The position numbers were made by a program, and so were the translations under genes. 45,916 bases of DNA from NCBI GenBank assembly GCA_016712315.1, contig JADJRG010000005.1, positions 1-45,916 on the forward strand, read 5' to 3'. Positions 23,711-31,382 of the stretch are shown piece by piece. The DNA comes from Nannocystis sp. GTDB lineage: Bacteria > Myxococcota_A > Polyangia > Nannocystales > Nannocystaceae. The notes beneath the pieces are model-generated. The model did not search any database, was not told the DNA's origin, and saw nothing but the letters and a program-made list of their open reading frames with translations. Position 1 is the first letter of the stretch; each line of letters opens with the position of its first letter.

Positions 23711-24604
23711 TCACGATGTACGAACACGCACAAGCCCAGAGTTACTATCCGAAGCGGGCCCGTCCACGGCGGGCCCCGACCCCCCGGCCCACCCGCGAGG
23801 CACCGTCCTGGGCCCCCGGAGCCTGTCAATAAGAGTGAGACAGGTTGTTGAAGAATTTAGTGTCGCTCGAATTCGCCCAAAGTCTAGTCCTTGTTCGGGT
23901 TGGCGGGTGGCAGGACGTTGGGCACACCGTCCTGGTCGTGAGCGCTTGGGGGTGATCGGGGTGGGTTGATGTAGACGGTGGCGGGAGGCCGGCGCGGGGT
24001 AGGTCAAGTTGCGCTGGTCGTGCAGGTCCGCATCCAGCCGCCGAATCGCTCGGATGAGGCCTTGGTGCGCCGACTTGTCGGCGGAGCAGAGCTGCTCGCA
24101 CACGCGAGGGTCGTCCCAGAGCGAGCCGCGGTGCAAGAGATCGTCGTCCCACCACGGGGCCAGCTCGGTTGCGCGGTCGATCGCCGTCAGCAGGTCGAGC
24201 GTGGCGAACGCGTGGTAGCGCAGCCGGCCGTCCTTGGCGAGGAAGTCTGGCGCGTGCGCGCAGCGCAAGAGGTCGACCCGCGCCCCGCGCTTGCGGTAGA
24301 CCAGCGGTACCAGGCCCCAGTTCCACAGCCGGCGGTGCAGCTCGGCGAAGGCGTCGTCGGTCCGCGCGTCATCGACGTAGACGAGGGCCATAGCGACCGG
24401 CGCTTGCCCGCCGACCTCACGGAAGAACACGTAGTCGGCCCCGTACTCGGCGGCCCGCTCAAGCACCTCGTAGCGGGCGGGATCAGCCTGCCGCCACGCG
24501 TCGCCGGCGAGCGACACGAGGCCGTCAACTCCCGGAGCTGCACCCGGTGTGAGCGCTTGGAGCCAGTGTTGGGGTCCGGGCATCGCGCTGGGTGGTCCTG
24601 GCAC
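23711..24604 (-). pseudogene. N-terminal fragment of N6-adenine DNA methylase (Eco57I/type IIG-like)
   Basis: Residues 1 to about 200 resemble the N-terminal, non-catalytic part of large Eco57I-type or type IIG restriction-modification methylases: AEYGADYVFFREVGGQ, ALVYVDDARTDDAFAELH, GLVPLVYRKRGARVDLLRC, GSLWDDPRVCEQLCS and DKSAHQGLIRAIRRLD. The similarity ends near 24010. The rest of the open frame is low-quality Pro/Arg/Ser sequence. The SAM-binding and NPPY motifs that should follow are missing, so this is a truncated gene. The identification rests on remembered family sequences and is moderate. It may be the relic of a restriction-modification system. Confidence 0.5.
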
Positions 24605-25267
24605 AACCCTGCGTTCTCGTCAAAAATACGGCCATTCTCGGAATCGTATGGGCAGATGTTCAGTCTTCCCTCGTCGCCCGCCAGCGCGCGCTCGCCCGCG
24701 GACGACGCCGGGGGCGCGCTCGTCGGGGCCCGGCGCCGGCTGACGCGGGGAGCCAGGCAGCGGCTCAGGCCGAGGCGAGACCGAAGGTGGCCTGCGACCG
24801 CCAGCCCGGCTTGAGCGCCTGTCCGTGGCGTCCGGCGCGAGGGCGGAGCAGCAGAGGTGGTCGACGGCAGCAGCGCCGCAGGAGTGATGAGCTCGCGGCG
24901 GATGTCCGCGTCGCCGCCAAGGCCGAGCCAGCCGCCGAGCTCCTCCGCCGCGAAGAGCGCACAAGAGCGTACAGCACCCGGGCGAGATCGAGGGCCGCGC
25001 GCCGCTCCAGCCAGCGGCTCGCCACGGGACCGGCGCGGTTGTCAAGAAGAATCACGCACTTCACCTTCAACTGCGCGATCCCCGAGTCCCGGCGACGTCG
25101 CCAGGCGGGACGCCTTCGCCAACGTGCCGCGGCCCCGGCGACGCGGACGCGGCAGGCGGCTTCGCCACCCAGAAGGTCCTCATCTGAGGAGGCTTGATCA
25201 CGTGGTTTCCGCGCGCTGTTGCGCAACCCAAGGCGGCGTGCGATAGTCCCCGCACGAGGCCCGAGAC
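24605..25267. other. 663-base degenerate stretch
   Basis: All three minus-strand frames are open for long runs with Arg/Ala/Ser-rich translations. Short pieces in different frames look protein-like (CVILLDNRAGPVASRWLERR; ALFAAEELGGWLGLGGDAD), suggesting a decayed or indel-ridden gene on the minus strand that I cannot identify. The end next to 25267 should hold the promoter of the ParA-like gene. Confidence 0.4.
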
Positions 25268-26395
25268 ATGACCAGTTACGTTCTGTGGAACAACAAAGGC
25301 GGCGTTGGAAAGTCGACGCTTGCGTTTCATGCAGCCTGTACGCATGCACGTCTGAATCCCGAGGGTCGTACGTGTGTAGTCGACCTCAGCCCGCAGTGCG
25401 ACGTCTCACGAATGGTACTCGGGGGTGGCCTCAATGACGGTGAGGACGTTATCTTGAACATCATGAAGCGCAAGCCGCGCGCGACCATTTATGGCTATCT
25501 CAGCGATTGCCATAATACGGTACCGACGCAGGGAAAGTGGCCCAAGATCGAAAGTTACCTTGTCCGTGCAGGCGACGAACGATCTCCAAAGGCCAAGAAG
25601 ATTCCCGATAACCTCTACCTGCTTTGCGGTGATTTCGATCTCGAACGGATTGTGGACTTCATGGCTCAGACTCAAACCCCCCCGTTGCGGGGTGGTCTCG
25701 CTCCAAGTGGTGCGCAATACTCGGCCGCGCTACTCATCCGTTCGTACCTTCGAAAATTTGTCGAATCTATCACCACTCCGACGACATTCTTCATTGACAC
25801 CGACCCTTACTACAATCTGGCGACGACCCACATGGGCCTCCTCGCCGCGGACTCATGGATCGCCGCTTACAATCCGAGTTCGCTGGCCAGTCAATTCGCC
25901 GTGTACCGTAGTATCGAGTACCTCTATGATCAGACGCACGGTCTGAGCAGGCTCCTCGAGGTCGAAAAGCGTAACGTCCCAGAGGAGTGGTACGCAGCCA
26001 ACAACACTAGAATCGCGGCTCCTATGCTGAAGATTCCTCCGCTGTCGATGGTGGTTGCAAATAATGCGAAACCTTATTCGACGAGCGCCACCTCGACCTA
26101 TACGACCGCGACCACTCTCCACACCAAGGCGATGGAAACCATGGAATACGAGGTCAGGGAACGTGTCACTCGCTTCAATCTCGACCCCCAGATCGTTTTC
26201 CAGACGGTTTGGAATATGCAGAGGCTCGGCCATATCTGCGACTACAACGGAATCGACATTCGGGCCGTGAGGTTCGGAGTTTCTTATACGCAACCCGATG
26301 ACAACACGGACTATCGCCTGGCTGGGGAATCCACGCGAAAGCAGGTCGAATCTTATCGCGAAAACCTCAAGGAACTCGTCAACCACCTGCCGTGA
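25268..26395 (+). CDS. ParA/MinD-type P-loop ATPase, orphan
   Basis: An intact 375-residue protein with lower GC than its surroundings. The deviant Walker A is at residues 10-17 (KGGVGKST, with the signature lysine at 10). VDLSPQCDVSRM follows strand 2 as in ParA. TFFIDTDPYYNLAT serves as Walker B. The protein is about 100 residues longer than chromosomal ParA, with an extra C-terminal helical part (ESTRKQVESYRENLKELVNHLP). No ParB-like gene or parS-like repeats are nearby, so a partition role is doubtful. Orphan ParA-like ATPases also position other cargo or act in phage and defence modules. It is flanked by an ATPase remnant and methylase debris in a transferred island. Confidence 0.85.
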   Translation: MTSYVLWNNKGGVGKSTLAFHAACTHARLNPEGRTCVVDLSPQCDVSRMVLGGGLNDGEDVILNIMKRKPRATIYGYLSDCHNTVPTQGKWPKIESYLVRAGDERSPKAKKIPDNLYLLCGDFDLERIVDFMAQTQTPPLRGGLAPSGAQYSAALLIRSYLRKFVESITTPTTFFIDTDPYYNLATTHMGLLAADSWIAAYNPSSLASQFAVYRSIEYLYDQTHGLSRLLEVEKRNVPEEWYAANNTRIAAPMLKIPPLSMVVANNAKPYSTSATSTYTTATTLHTKAMETMEYEVRERVTRFNLDPQIVFQTVWNMQRLGHICDYNGIDIRAVRFGVSYTQPDDNTDYRLAGESTRKQVESYRENLKELVNHLP

Positions 26396-26714
26396 CGCCT
26401 CCGGGAAGACTCTCCCAGCAAGCCGTGGTCCGGGGCTTCGGCGGACCTTCGCGGAGCCGAGCCCGCGTCCAGACAAGAACGCGCCACCCAGACCTACATC
26501 GTCCGCCGCGCCGACGGCGGGATAGCCCGCCGACCCGGGGGTGGCGCCGGCGATCACCGTCGCCCGAGCTCGGGGGCTTCCGATCCCCGCCCCGGCCAGG
26601 GTCGGATGATCCGCTTGGCTGACTGTCGCGTGACCTCCACCGTCGGCAACCCCAGCGCCTCCGCGAGCTCAGACCAGACGCCAGCGGCAGACCGACCCGG
26701 CGCTCGTCGGAGCG
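26396..26714. other. 319-base stretch without a recognised gene
   Basis: No convincing coding frame, RNA gene or repeat is seen here. The last 30 bases in the frame of the following ATPase remnant (DPALVGA) may belong to it. Confidence 0.5.
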
Positions 26715-26966
26715 ATGCTCGATCACGCCCTCGCGGCCGCCGGCGCCCCGCCCGACCTCATCGTCGACGATGCGCGGGCGATGCTCCTCCGCGCCGCCCG
26801 CGGGCTCCCGCGGCTCATCAGCCACCTCCTCCGGCTCGCCCTCGTCCTCGCCGACGAGCGGGAGCAGCCGAGGATCGACGCGTCGATCATGAACTCGGCG
26901 ATCATCCTGCTGCACCTCGAGCCACACAGCCCGCCCCCGCTCCCGCTGTGTCGGGTCGATCTGAGC
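26715..26966 (+). pseudogene. C-terminal remnant of transposition-type AAA ATPase (copy B)
   Basis: MLDHALAAAG, VDDARAMLLRAARGLPRL and LADEREQPRIDAS correspond residue by residue to copy A at 22766. Similarity ends near 26908, and the frame then runs on into the truncated group II intron copy. The nucleotide-binding part is missing here also. Two independently diverged copies of the same lid region bracket the low-GC island. Confidence 0.6.
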
Positions 26967-27071
26967 AAATCCGCACGTCCGGATCTGTGGGGGGAGCGGG
27001 TGCGACGACGCCTACCCCGGCGACCAAGAACGCCAGCGGCTCTCGGGGTCCCGCATCCGCTCCTACCCGAC
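26967..27071 (+). mobile_element. 5'-truncated group II intron copy (3' 105 bases)
   Basis: This segment is identical to 22286-22390 except for one base (gccAgcg for gccGgcg). It comprises the 3' half of domain V and all of domain VI, ending at the same CCCGAC. A copy that shares the exact 3' end but lacks everything upstream is what incomplete target-primed reverse transcription produces. A deletion after full-length insertion would look similar. It lacks the domain V 5' strand and cannot splice. Confidence 0.85.
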
Positions 27072-27240
27072 AAGACGCGACCGCCGATGCGCTGCTGCGC
27101 GAGTGGATCCGCCGCTGATCTCTCCTGCGGCACCGTGCCCAAACCCCAGCCTCAGCTTGACCAGAATGGTGGTGGTTGGGCGAAGCTCCTGGCCCGGGTC
27201 TTCGCCGTCGACGTCACGGTCCCGGCCCCCCTCCGCGCGG

Positions 27241-27582
27241 ATGCCGCGAGAGCCCCGTACCCGGCCGCCGGACAAGCCGGCGACGACACCGAGCTCCGCG
27301 GCCGAAGGTCGCAAGGGCGCGGCAGCGGCATCGATCACCCCGCCGCAGGCGACAGGTCCGCGCGAGGTCTCCGCCCGGACCGCAGCGGGCCGGATCGCTT
27401 ACGACGATTCGATCGTCGCGGCCCTGCGTGAGGCGGGTGACTGGATCTCGGGGACGGCTCTCCGCGCCCAGGTCGGTGGGAGCAGGGATCAACTACGGTT
27501 CGGACTGAGCCGCCTCGCGACCGAGGGGATGATCACCCGGATCGGCGAGCGCGACGCGACCCGGTACAAGCTGATCGGCTGA
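27241..27582 (+). CDS. small protein with winged-helix-like C-terminus
   Basis: The last 65 residues (YDDSIVAALREAGDWISG, TALRAQVGGSRDQLRFGLSRLATEGMI and TRIGERDATRYKL) read as a winged helix-turn-helix: helix, turn, recognition helix, then a beta wing. They are preceded by a low-complexity Pro/Ala/Arg linker. The start at 27241 is a guess without a good ribosome site, and an upstream in-frame ATG at 27103 lies beside intron debris. It may be the C-terminal part of a longer broken gene. A DNA-binding role is likely; target and partner are unknown. Confidence 0.45.
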   Translation: MPREPRTRPPDKPATTPSSAAEGRKGAAAASITPPQATGPREVSARTAAGRIAYDDSIVAALREAGDWISGTALRAQVGGSRDQLRFGLSRLATEGMITRIGERDATRYKLIG

Positions 27583-27606
27583 GCCTGCATCCGCATACGT
27601 CCCCGG

Positions 27607-27936
27607 TCACTCGCAGAGGCCAGTCGCGAGCGAGCACGTGTTGTTACGACACTGACCTTCGCCAGTGCAGGCGGCTAGACAGCCCTGGACCAACGGGTGA
27701 CACACGGTCCCTTCCAGGCATCCCTCGCTGCACGGGCGGATGCACGAACCGTCGATATCGACGGTTTCCTCGGGGCAGGGCCCGTACATCGCGCAGATCT
27801 TAACTTCTGCTCCGGGTGCTACCACCCGACATGCCTCGGTTTCGCACTCGGAGCCGTCGTCGCACAGTTCGCCGAGTTCCTTCTTGCAGGCGGTGACAAG
27901 GGGGAGCAGCGCGAGCAGAAGCACGAGGGTCCTCAT
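27607..27936 (-). CDS. small Cys-rich lipoprotein
   Basis: An intact 109-residue protein. The signal peptide MRTLVLLLALLPLVTAC has the lipid-attachment Cys at residue 17, followed by KKELGELCDDGSECETEAC. The mature part carries about 14 cysteines in short spaced pairs (CEGCLEGTVCHP-like, CTGEGQCRNNTC), as in disulfide-rich EGF-like or myxobacterial Cys-rich repeats. The start at 27936 is chosen because it opens the signal peptide. It lies directly downstream of the large minus-strand block, on the same strand, 62 bases away. It may be a host gene marking the block's edge. Confidence 0.75.
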   Translation of the reverse strand: MRTLVLLLALLPLVTACKKELGELCDDGSECETEACRVVAPGAEVKICAMYGPCPEETVDIDGSCIRPCSEGCLEGTVCHPLVQGCLAACTGEGQCRNNTCSLATGLCE

Positions 27937-27998
27937 GGGGGAAGAAGTATCGGACACCGAGGGTGAGCGCAAGCGCACGGGCATCGCGAGCGGGGGCC

Positions 27999-29837
27999 TT
28001 ACCTGCCCTTACGAAGGTGCCGAGCGAGCGCAAACGCGCCTCCGCCGAGCAAGAGCCCGCCGGCGGTGAGGCCCGCGATGTGCCACGGGGAGAGGCTCGT
28101 TGGGGCCTGCTCTGCGAGCTCGCCCCAGGGCAAGGGACCCTCGTAGATGGGCACCTTGGGCGGCGGCTCGCGGGGCGGGACGAGGGTGCCCGGGGGGCGA
28201 TCGGCGAGGCGGCCGGCGCCGCCCATGAGGGGGTGCTTGTCCTTGACGCCGCGGGCGCGGAGCTGGTCCTTCCAGAGCTTGCCGTCGCCGGTGGGTACGC
28301 CGGGCTCGTCGGCGGCGACATCGGCGAGCTCGACGAGCATGCGGTCGGGGTGCTCGAGGAGGATCTTGCGGGCGCTGATGAGGGCGTCGCGGATCTTGAC
28401 GTCGCGGAAGGCGTCGAAGTCGGCGCGCACGTAGGCGGAGACGAGGGAGTGGCGCAGGAAGTAGCGCTGGCGTCGTAGCGCTTCGTCGAGGACCTTTTGG
28501 ATCCTCTCCTCGTAGATGGTGGTGAAGCAGGCTTGACCGCTGGCGTAAGCGTCCATCGCGGGGGGATCCATGACGCAGCCGAGGACTTGGCGACCGAGGC
28601 CAGGGCCGCGCAGTTCGTCACCGCGGACGCCTGCGCTGAGCAGGCTGAAGCCGTTGTCTTTGGAGAGGCAGCGCCAGGCTCCGATTGCGCAGCCGATCGC
28701 GCTGCCGGCGAGGAACACCCGATCGTCGGAGAGTACGCGGCCTTTTCCGAGGTTGTCGTTCCAGTCCTTCGCGTTGTCGAGCAGGTAGCGGCGCCCGCCG
28801 TCGCAGTAGCGCTTCCACCGCTCGTGGAGAGCGGCGATGTGGAGCTTGTAGAGGTCCGGGCTCGCGTCGACCTCGGTCGCCCACGCCCAGGCGACCGCAG
28901 CGAGCCGGCCGGTGTTGACGAAGAACTTCCCCACGTCGGTGACCATCTGGGGATGGATCGGCCAAGGGCCGCCGGCCCAGCGCTTGAGCACATCCGGGTC
29001 ATGAGCGACCTGCACAACGCTGGCGATCTGGTCGAGGCCAGGGATGAAGCCGATGCCGCCACTTGCGGTGAAGACCTTGCGAGATCGGCCGAAGTCATCG
29101 ACGCCAAGTTCGTTTTGCCCAGGGGCGAAGGCAAAACCGCCGTTGCGCTCTACCCCGACCCACTCATCCGAGTCGAAACGAGGCGAGAAGATCGGCGTCC
29201 AGGAGGGGCCTTCCATGAGGGGGCGGAGGACCTGGTCGACGTACCAGGCGTCCACCTGGGTGTCGGGCTCTTGGAGGGGGGGGAGTTTGGCGTAGGCGAG
29301 GGCTTCGCGGCGCTGGGCGTCGTCCTCCTTGATGAGGCGGCGTTGTTTGATGAGCTGGATGATCTCCCTCGCGAAGCCGATGACGGCGGCGGCGATCTTG
29401 CCGACGGGGCCGATCGCGCCGAGGGCCTTCATGCCGACGGCGAAGCTGGCTTCGATGAGGAAGGCTTGGACGTCGGCGTCGCTGGCGCGGGAGGGAATTT
29501 TAAAATTCTTCATGACGTCGACGAGGCCGTCGGCGAGGTTGCTCGAGAGGCCGTTGCCGGGAAGGACGAGCTGGCCGCCGACGCGTGAGGCGGCGACGCG
29601 GGCGTGCATGAGGACTTGGGTGCCGAGGTGGATGTCTTGCAGGCCGGCGCTGTGGAGTACGCCGTTGGGGTTGGCGTCGGCGAGCAGGGTGTCGATGGCG
29701 GTGATCGATTTGGAGGGATCGGCGAGGGCCTCGACGAGTAGGCGGTGAGGCGGTAGCCGGCTTTGGAAAGGCTGGGTGAGGAAATCCCGGGCGCCGAAGA
29801 TCTCTTTGTAACGCTGGCTACCTACCTCGATGATCAT
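27999..29837 (-). CDS. unknown 612-aa protein with C-terminal membrane segment
   Basis: An intact frame; the start at 29837 (MIIEVGSQRYKEIFG) lies just after the preceding stop. An N-terminal helical region contains a hydrophobic Ala/Gly/Ile stretch (MKALGAIGPVGKIAAAVIGFAREIIQLIKQRR). A mixed central region (DSDEWVGVERNGGFAFAPGQ, SGGIGFIPGLDQIASVVQ) and helices near FVNTGRLAAVAWAWATEVD follow. A Pro-rich linker then leads to one membrane helix (WHIAGLTAGGLLLGGGAFALA) and a basic tail (RHLRKGR). No family was recognised. Size and position next to two beta-rich unknowns suggest a structural or membrane-inserting component of the element (inference). Confidence 0.75.
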   Translation of the reverse strand: MIIEVGSQRYKEIFGARDFLTQPFQSRLPPHRLLVEALADPSKSITAIDTLLADANPNGVLHSAGLQDIHLGTQVLMHARVAASRVGGQLVLPGNGLSSNLADGLVDVMKNFKIPSRASDADVQAFLIEASFAVGMKALGAIGPVGKIAAAVIGFAREIIQLIKQRRLIKEDDAQRREALAYAKLPPLQEPDTQVDAWYVDQVLRPLMEGPSWTPIFSPRFDSDEWVGVERNGGFAFAPGQNELGVDDFGRSRKVFTASGGIGFIPGLDQIASVVQVAHDPDVLKRWAGGPWPIHPQMVTDVGKFFVNTGRLAAVAWAWATEVDASPDLYKLHIAALHERWKRYCDGGRRYLLDNAKDWNDNLGKGRVLSDDRVFLAGSAIGCAIGAWRCLSKDNGFSLLSAGVRGDELRGPGLGRQVLGCVMDPPAMDAYASGQACFTTIYEERIQKVLDEALRRQRYFLRHSLVSAYVRADFDAFRDVKIRDALISARKILLEHPDRMLVELADVAADEPGVPTGDGKLWKDQLRARGVKDKHPLMGGAGRLADRPPGTLVPPREPPPKVPIYEGPLPWGELAEQAPTSLSPWHIAGLTAGGLLLGGGAFALARHLRKGR

Positions 29838-29848
29838 GGCGGGCTCGC

Positions 29849-30496
29849 TTAGCTGTTGAGCCGGACTTCGCGCAGGAGGACGCGCGAGTAGCGGGTGTAG
29901 GTGGAATCGCCGAGCACGAGCCAGAGGGGGGGCATGGTGAGATCGGCGGGGAGGCCGTTGTCGGCGGGGAAGGCTTGGGTGAGCTTGGCGTCGGGGTAGA
30001 CGGCGAGGATGTCGCTGACGTGGAAGACCTTGTTGTGCCAGCCGGCGCCGAGATCGACGGCGGGGGTGACTCCGGCGAGCTCGTTGACGATCTTGAGCTT
30101 GCCGGCGCCTACCCAGGAGAGCAGGTACTCGTGATCGGTGGGGTCGGCCTGGGCGACGTCGACGAGCAGGTTGAGGGCGGGGTTTGGATCGCGATCGAAG
30201 ACGCCGATCTTGTAGAGAGTGCCGTCGCCGTTGATGTCGATGAGAATGTTGATGTACGGACGATTGAGGATGTGGGCGTTGCCTGCGGTGCGCAGGGCGT
30301 AGCGGACGCTGAGCGCGGTGAGTTGGGCGAGGGGGAGGCCGAGGAGCATGGGGGCGTCGGTGCCGAGCATGGCCTTGTTGCCGGTGCCGATGCCGTGGAA
30401 GCCCTTGTTGCCGATGACGTTGGCGTTGCCGGTGATGGCGTGCGTCCACATGAGGTAGCCGGCTTCGTGGCGATCGGCGCTAAGCGGCGTTGACAC
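29849..30496 (-). CDS. unknown 215-aa beta-rich protein
   Basis: The translation begins with GTG at 30496, overlapping the upstream stop by 17 bases. The sequence alternates short strands with Gly/Asn turns (TGNANVIGNKGFHGIGTGNKAML, INILIDINGDGTLYKIGVFDRDPN, WHNKVFHVSDILAVYPDAKL) and ends YTRYSRVLLREVRLNS. There is no signal peptide or membrane helix. The Asn/Gly-rich N-terminus and even strand spacing suggest a beta-sandwich, as in particle or fibre proteins. I cannot assign a family. It probably works together with the upstream 300-residue protein. Confidence 0.72.
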   Translation of the reverse strand: MSTPLSADRHEAGYLMWTHAITGNANVIGNKGFHGIGTGNKAMLGTDAPMLLGLPLAQLTALSVRYALRTAGNAHILNRPYINILIDINGDGTLYKIGVFDRDPNPALNLLVDVAQADPTDHEYLLSWVGAGKLKIVNELAGVTPAVDLGAGWHNKVFHVSDILAVYPDAKLTQAFPADNGLPADLTMPPLWLVLGDSTYTRYSRVLLREVRLNS

Positions 30497-31382
30497 TGAG
30501 ATCGTGGAAGGTGGCCCACGGGATGGCGCCTGCGGGCTGGGTCGGTGGGGGCGTGGTTGGGGCGCTGGCGGTGGCGAGGAGCTGGGCCTCGGTGATGGGG
30601 AGTAGCTCGTGTTCGGCGATGACGGTGGGGCAGCCGACGCGCACGGGCGGGCTGAGCACGGCGAGTAGATCGTCGTGGCTGACGCGGCGCGGGGTGGACC
30701 ACTGGCCGGGGAGGAGCTGTTCGAGGGCGGCGTCGCCGGTGAGGCGGTTGGCGGGGCCGGAAAAGTAGGCGCCGTCGCAGCCGGAGACGCGGACGCGCCA
30801 GTAATAGCCGGCGTAGCGGGACTGGCGGGGGTCGAGGGCTTCGAGCGGGAGGGCTCCGGCGGGGGCGTTGGATGTGGCCTCTAGGACATGTGAAGCGGTG
30901 GACCAGAGGAGGTTGATGTTCATGACGCCGGTGGCGGTGAAGCCGGCGTTACGGGTGAGGCGGGCGCGGATGACGGGCGCAGCGGTGCTGTCGAGGCGGG
31001 CGGTTTGGTCGGCTTCGGAGAGCTCGTTGACGACGAGCAGGAGGACGGTGGGGGCCTCGGTGATGAAGCCGAGTTCTTCTCCGGGGGCGAGGGTGATGGT
31101 TTGGGATCCGGCGAGACGGTGCTCGCTGCGGATGGCGGCGCCGAGGTAGACGCGCAGCACGTCGCGGGGGTTGTCGGTGGAGGCGGTGACGGTGATCGAG
31201 GTGTGGGCGCCGCTTGAAAAAATGCCAAAAATGTCGCTGGTGAGGCGGCTTCCGCTGGGGATAGTGGCGCTGTAGAGGCGGCCGCCGGTGGTGGTTTGCA
31301 GGGTTTCGCGGGTGAGAGGGATGAGGCCCGATCCGTTGAGCGGGGCGGTGGCGGTGAGGCGGATGGTGGTTGGTTCGGCCAT
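30480..31382 (-). CDS. unknown 300-aa beta-rich protein, candidate particle component
   Basis: Start ATG at 31382 (MAEPTTIRLTATAPLNGSG), intact. The first half is strand-rich, Thr/Ser-rich sequence (LYSATIPSGSRLTSDIFGIF, TSITVTASTDNPRDVLRVYLG, QTITLAPGEELGFITEAPTVLLLVVNELSE) ending around ARLTRNAGFTATGVMNINLLW. The second half has ALPLEALDPRQSRYAGYYWRVRVSGCDG and an acidic C-terminus. There is no signal peptide or membrane segment. The pattern suggests a beta-sandwich/jelly-roll type fold, but no known family matched by eye. In its operon context it is a candidate structural protein of the element. Confidence 0.7.
   Translation of the reverse strand: MAEPTTIRLTATAPLNGSGLIPLTRETLQTTTGGRLYSATIPSGSRLTSDIFGIFSSGAHTSITVTASTDNPRDVLRVYLGAAIRSEHRLAGSQTITLAPGEELGFITEAPTVLLLVVNELSEADQTARLDSTAAPVIRARLTRNAGFTATGVMNINLLWSTASHVLEATSNAPAGALPLEALDPRQSRYAGYYWRVRVSGCDGAYFSGPANRLTGDAALEQLLPGQWSTPRRVSHDDLLAVLSPPVRVGCPTVIAEHELLPITEAQLLATASAPTTPPPTQPAGAIPWATFHDLSVNAA

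Noticed and set aside
25268..26395. Plasmid partition gene parA
   Set aside because: No ParB-like gene, parS-like repeats or replication gene nearby, and the protein is about 100 residues too long; only the ATPase family is called.
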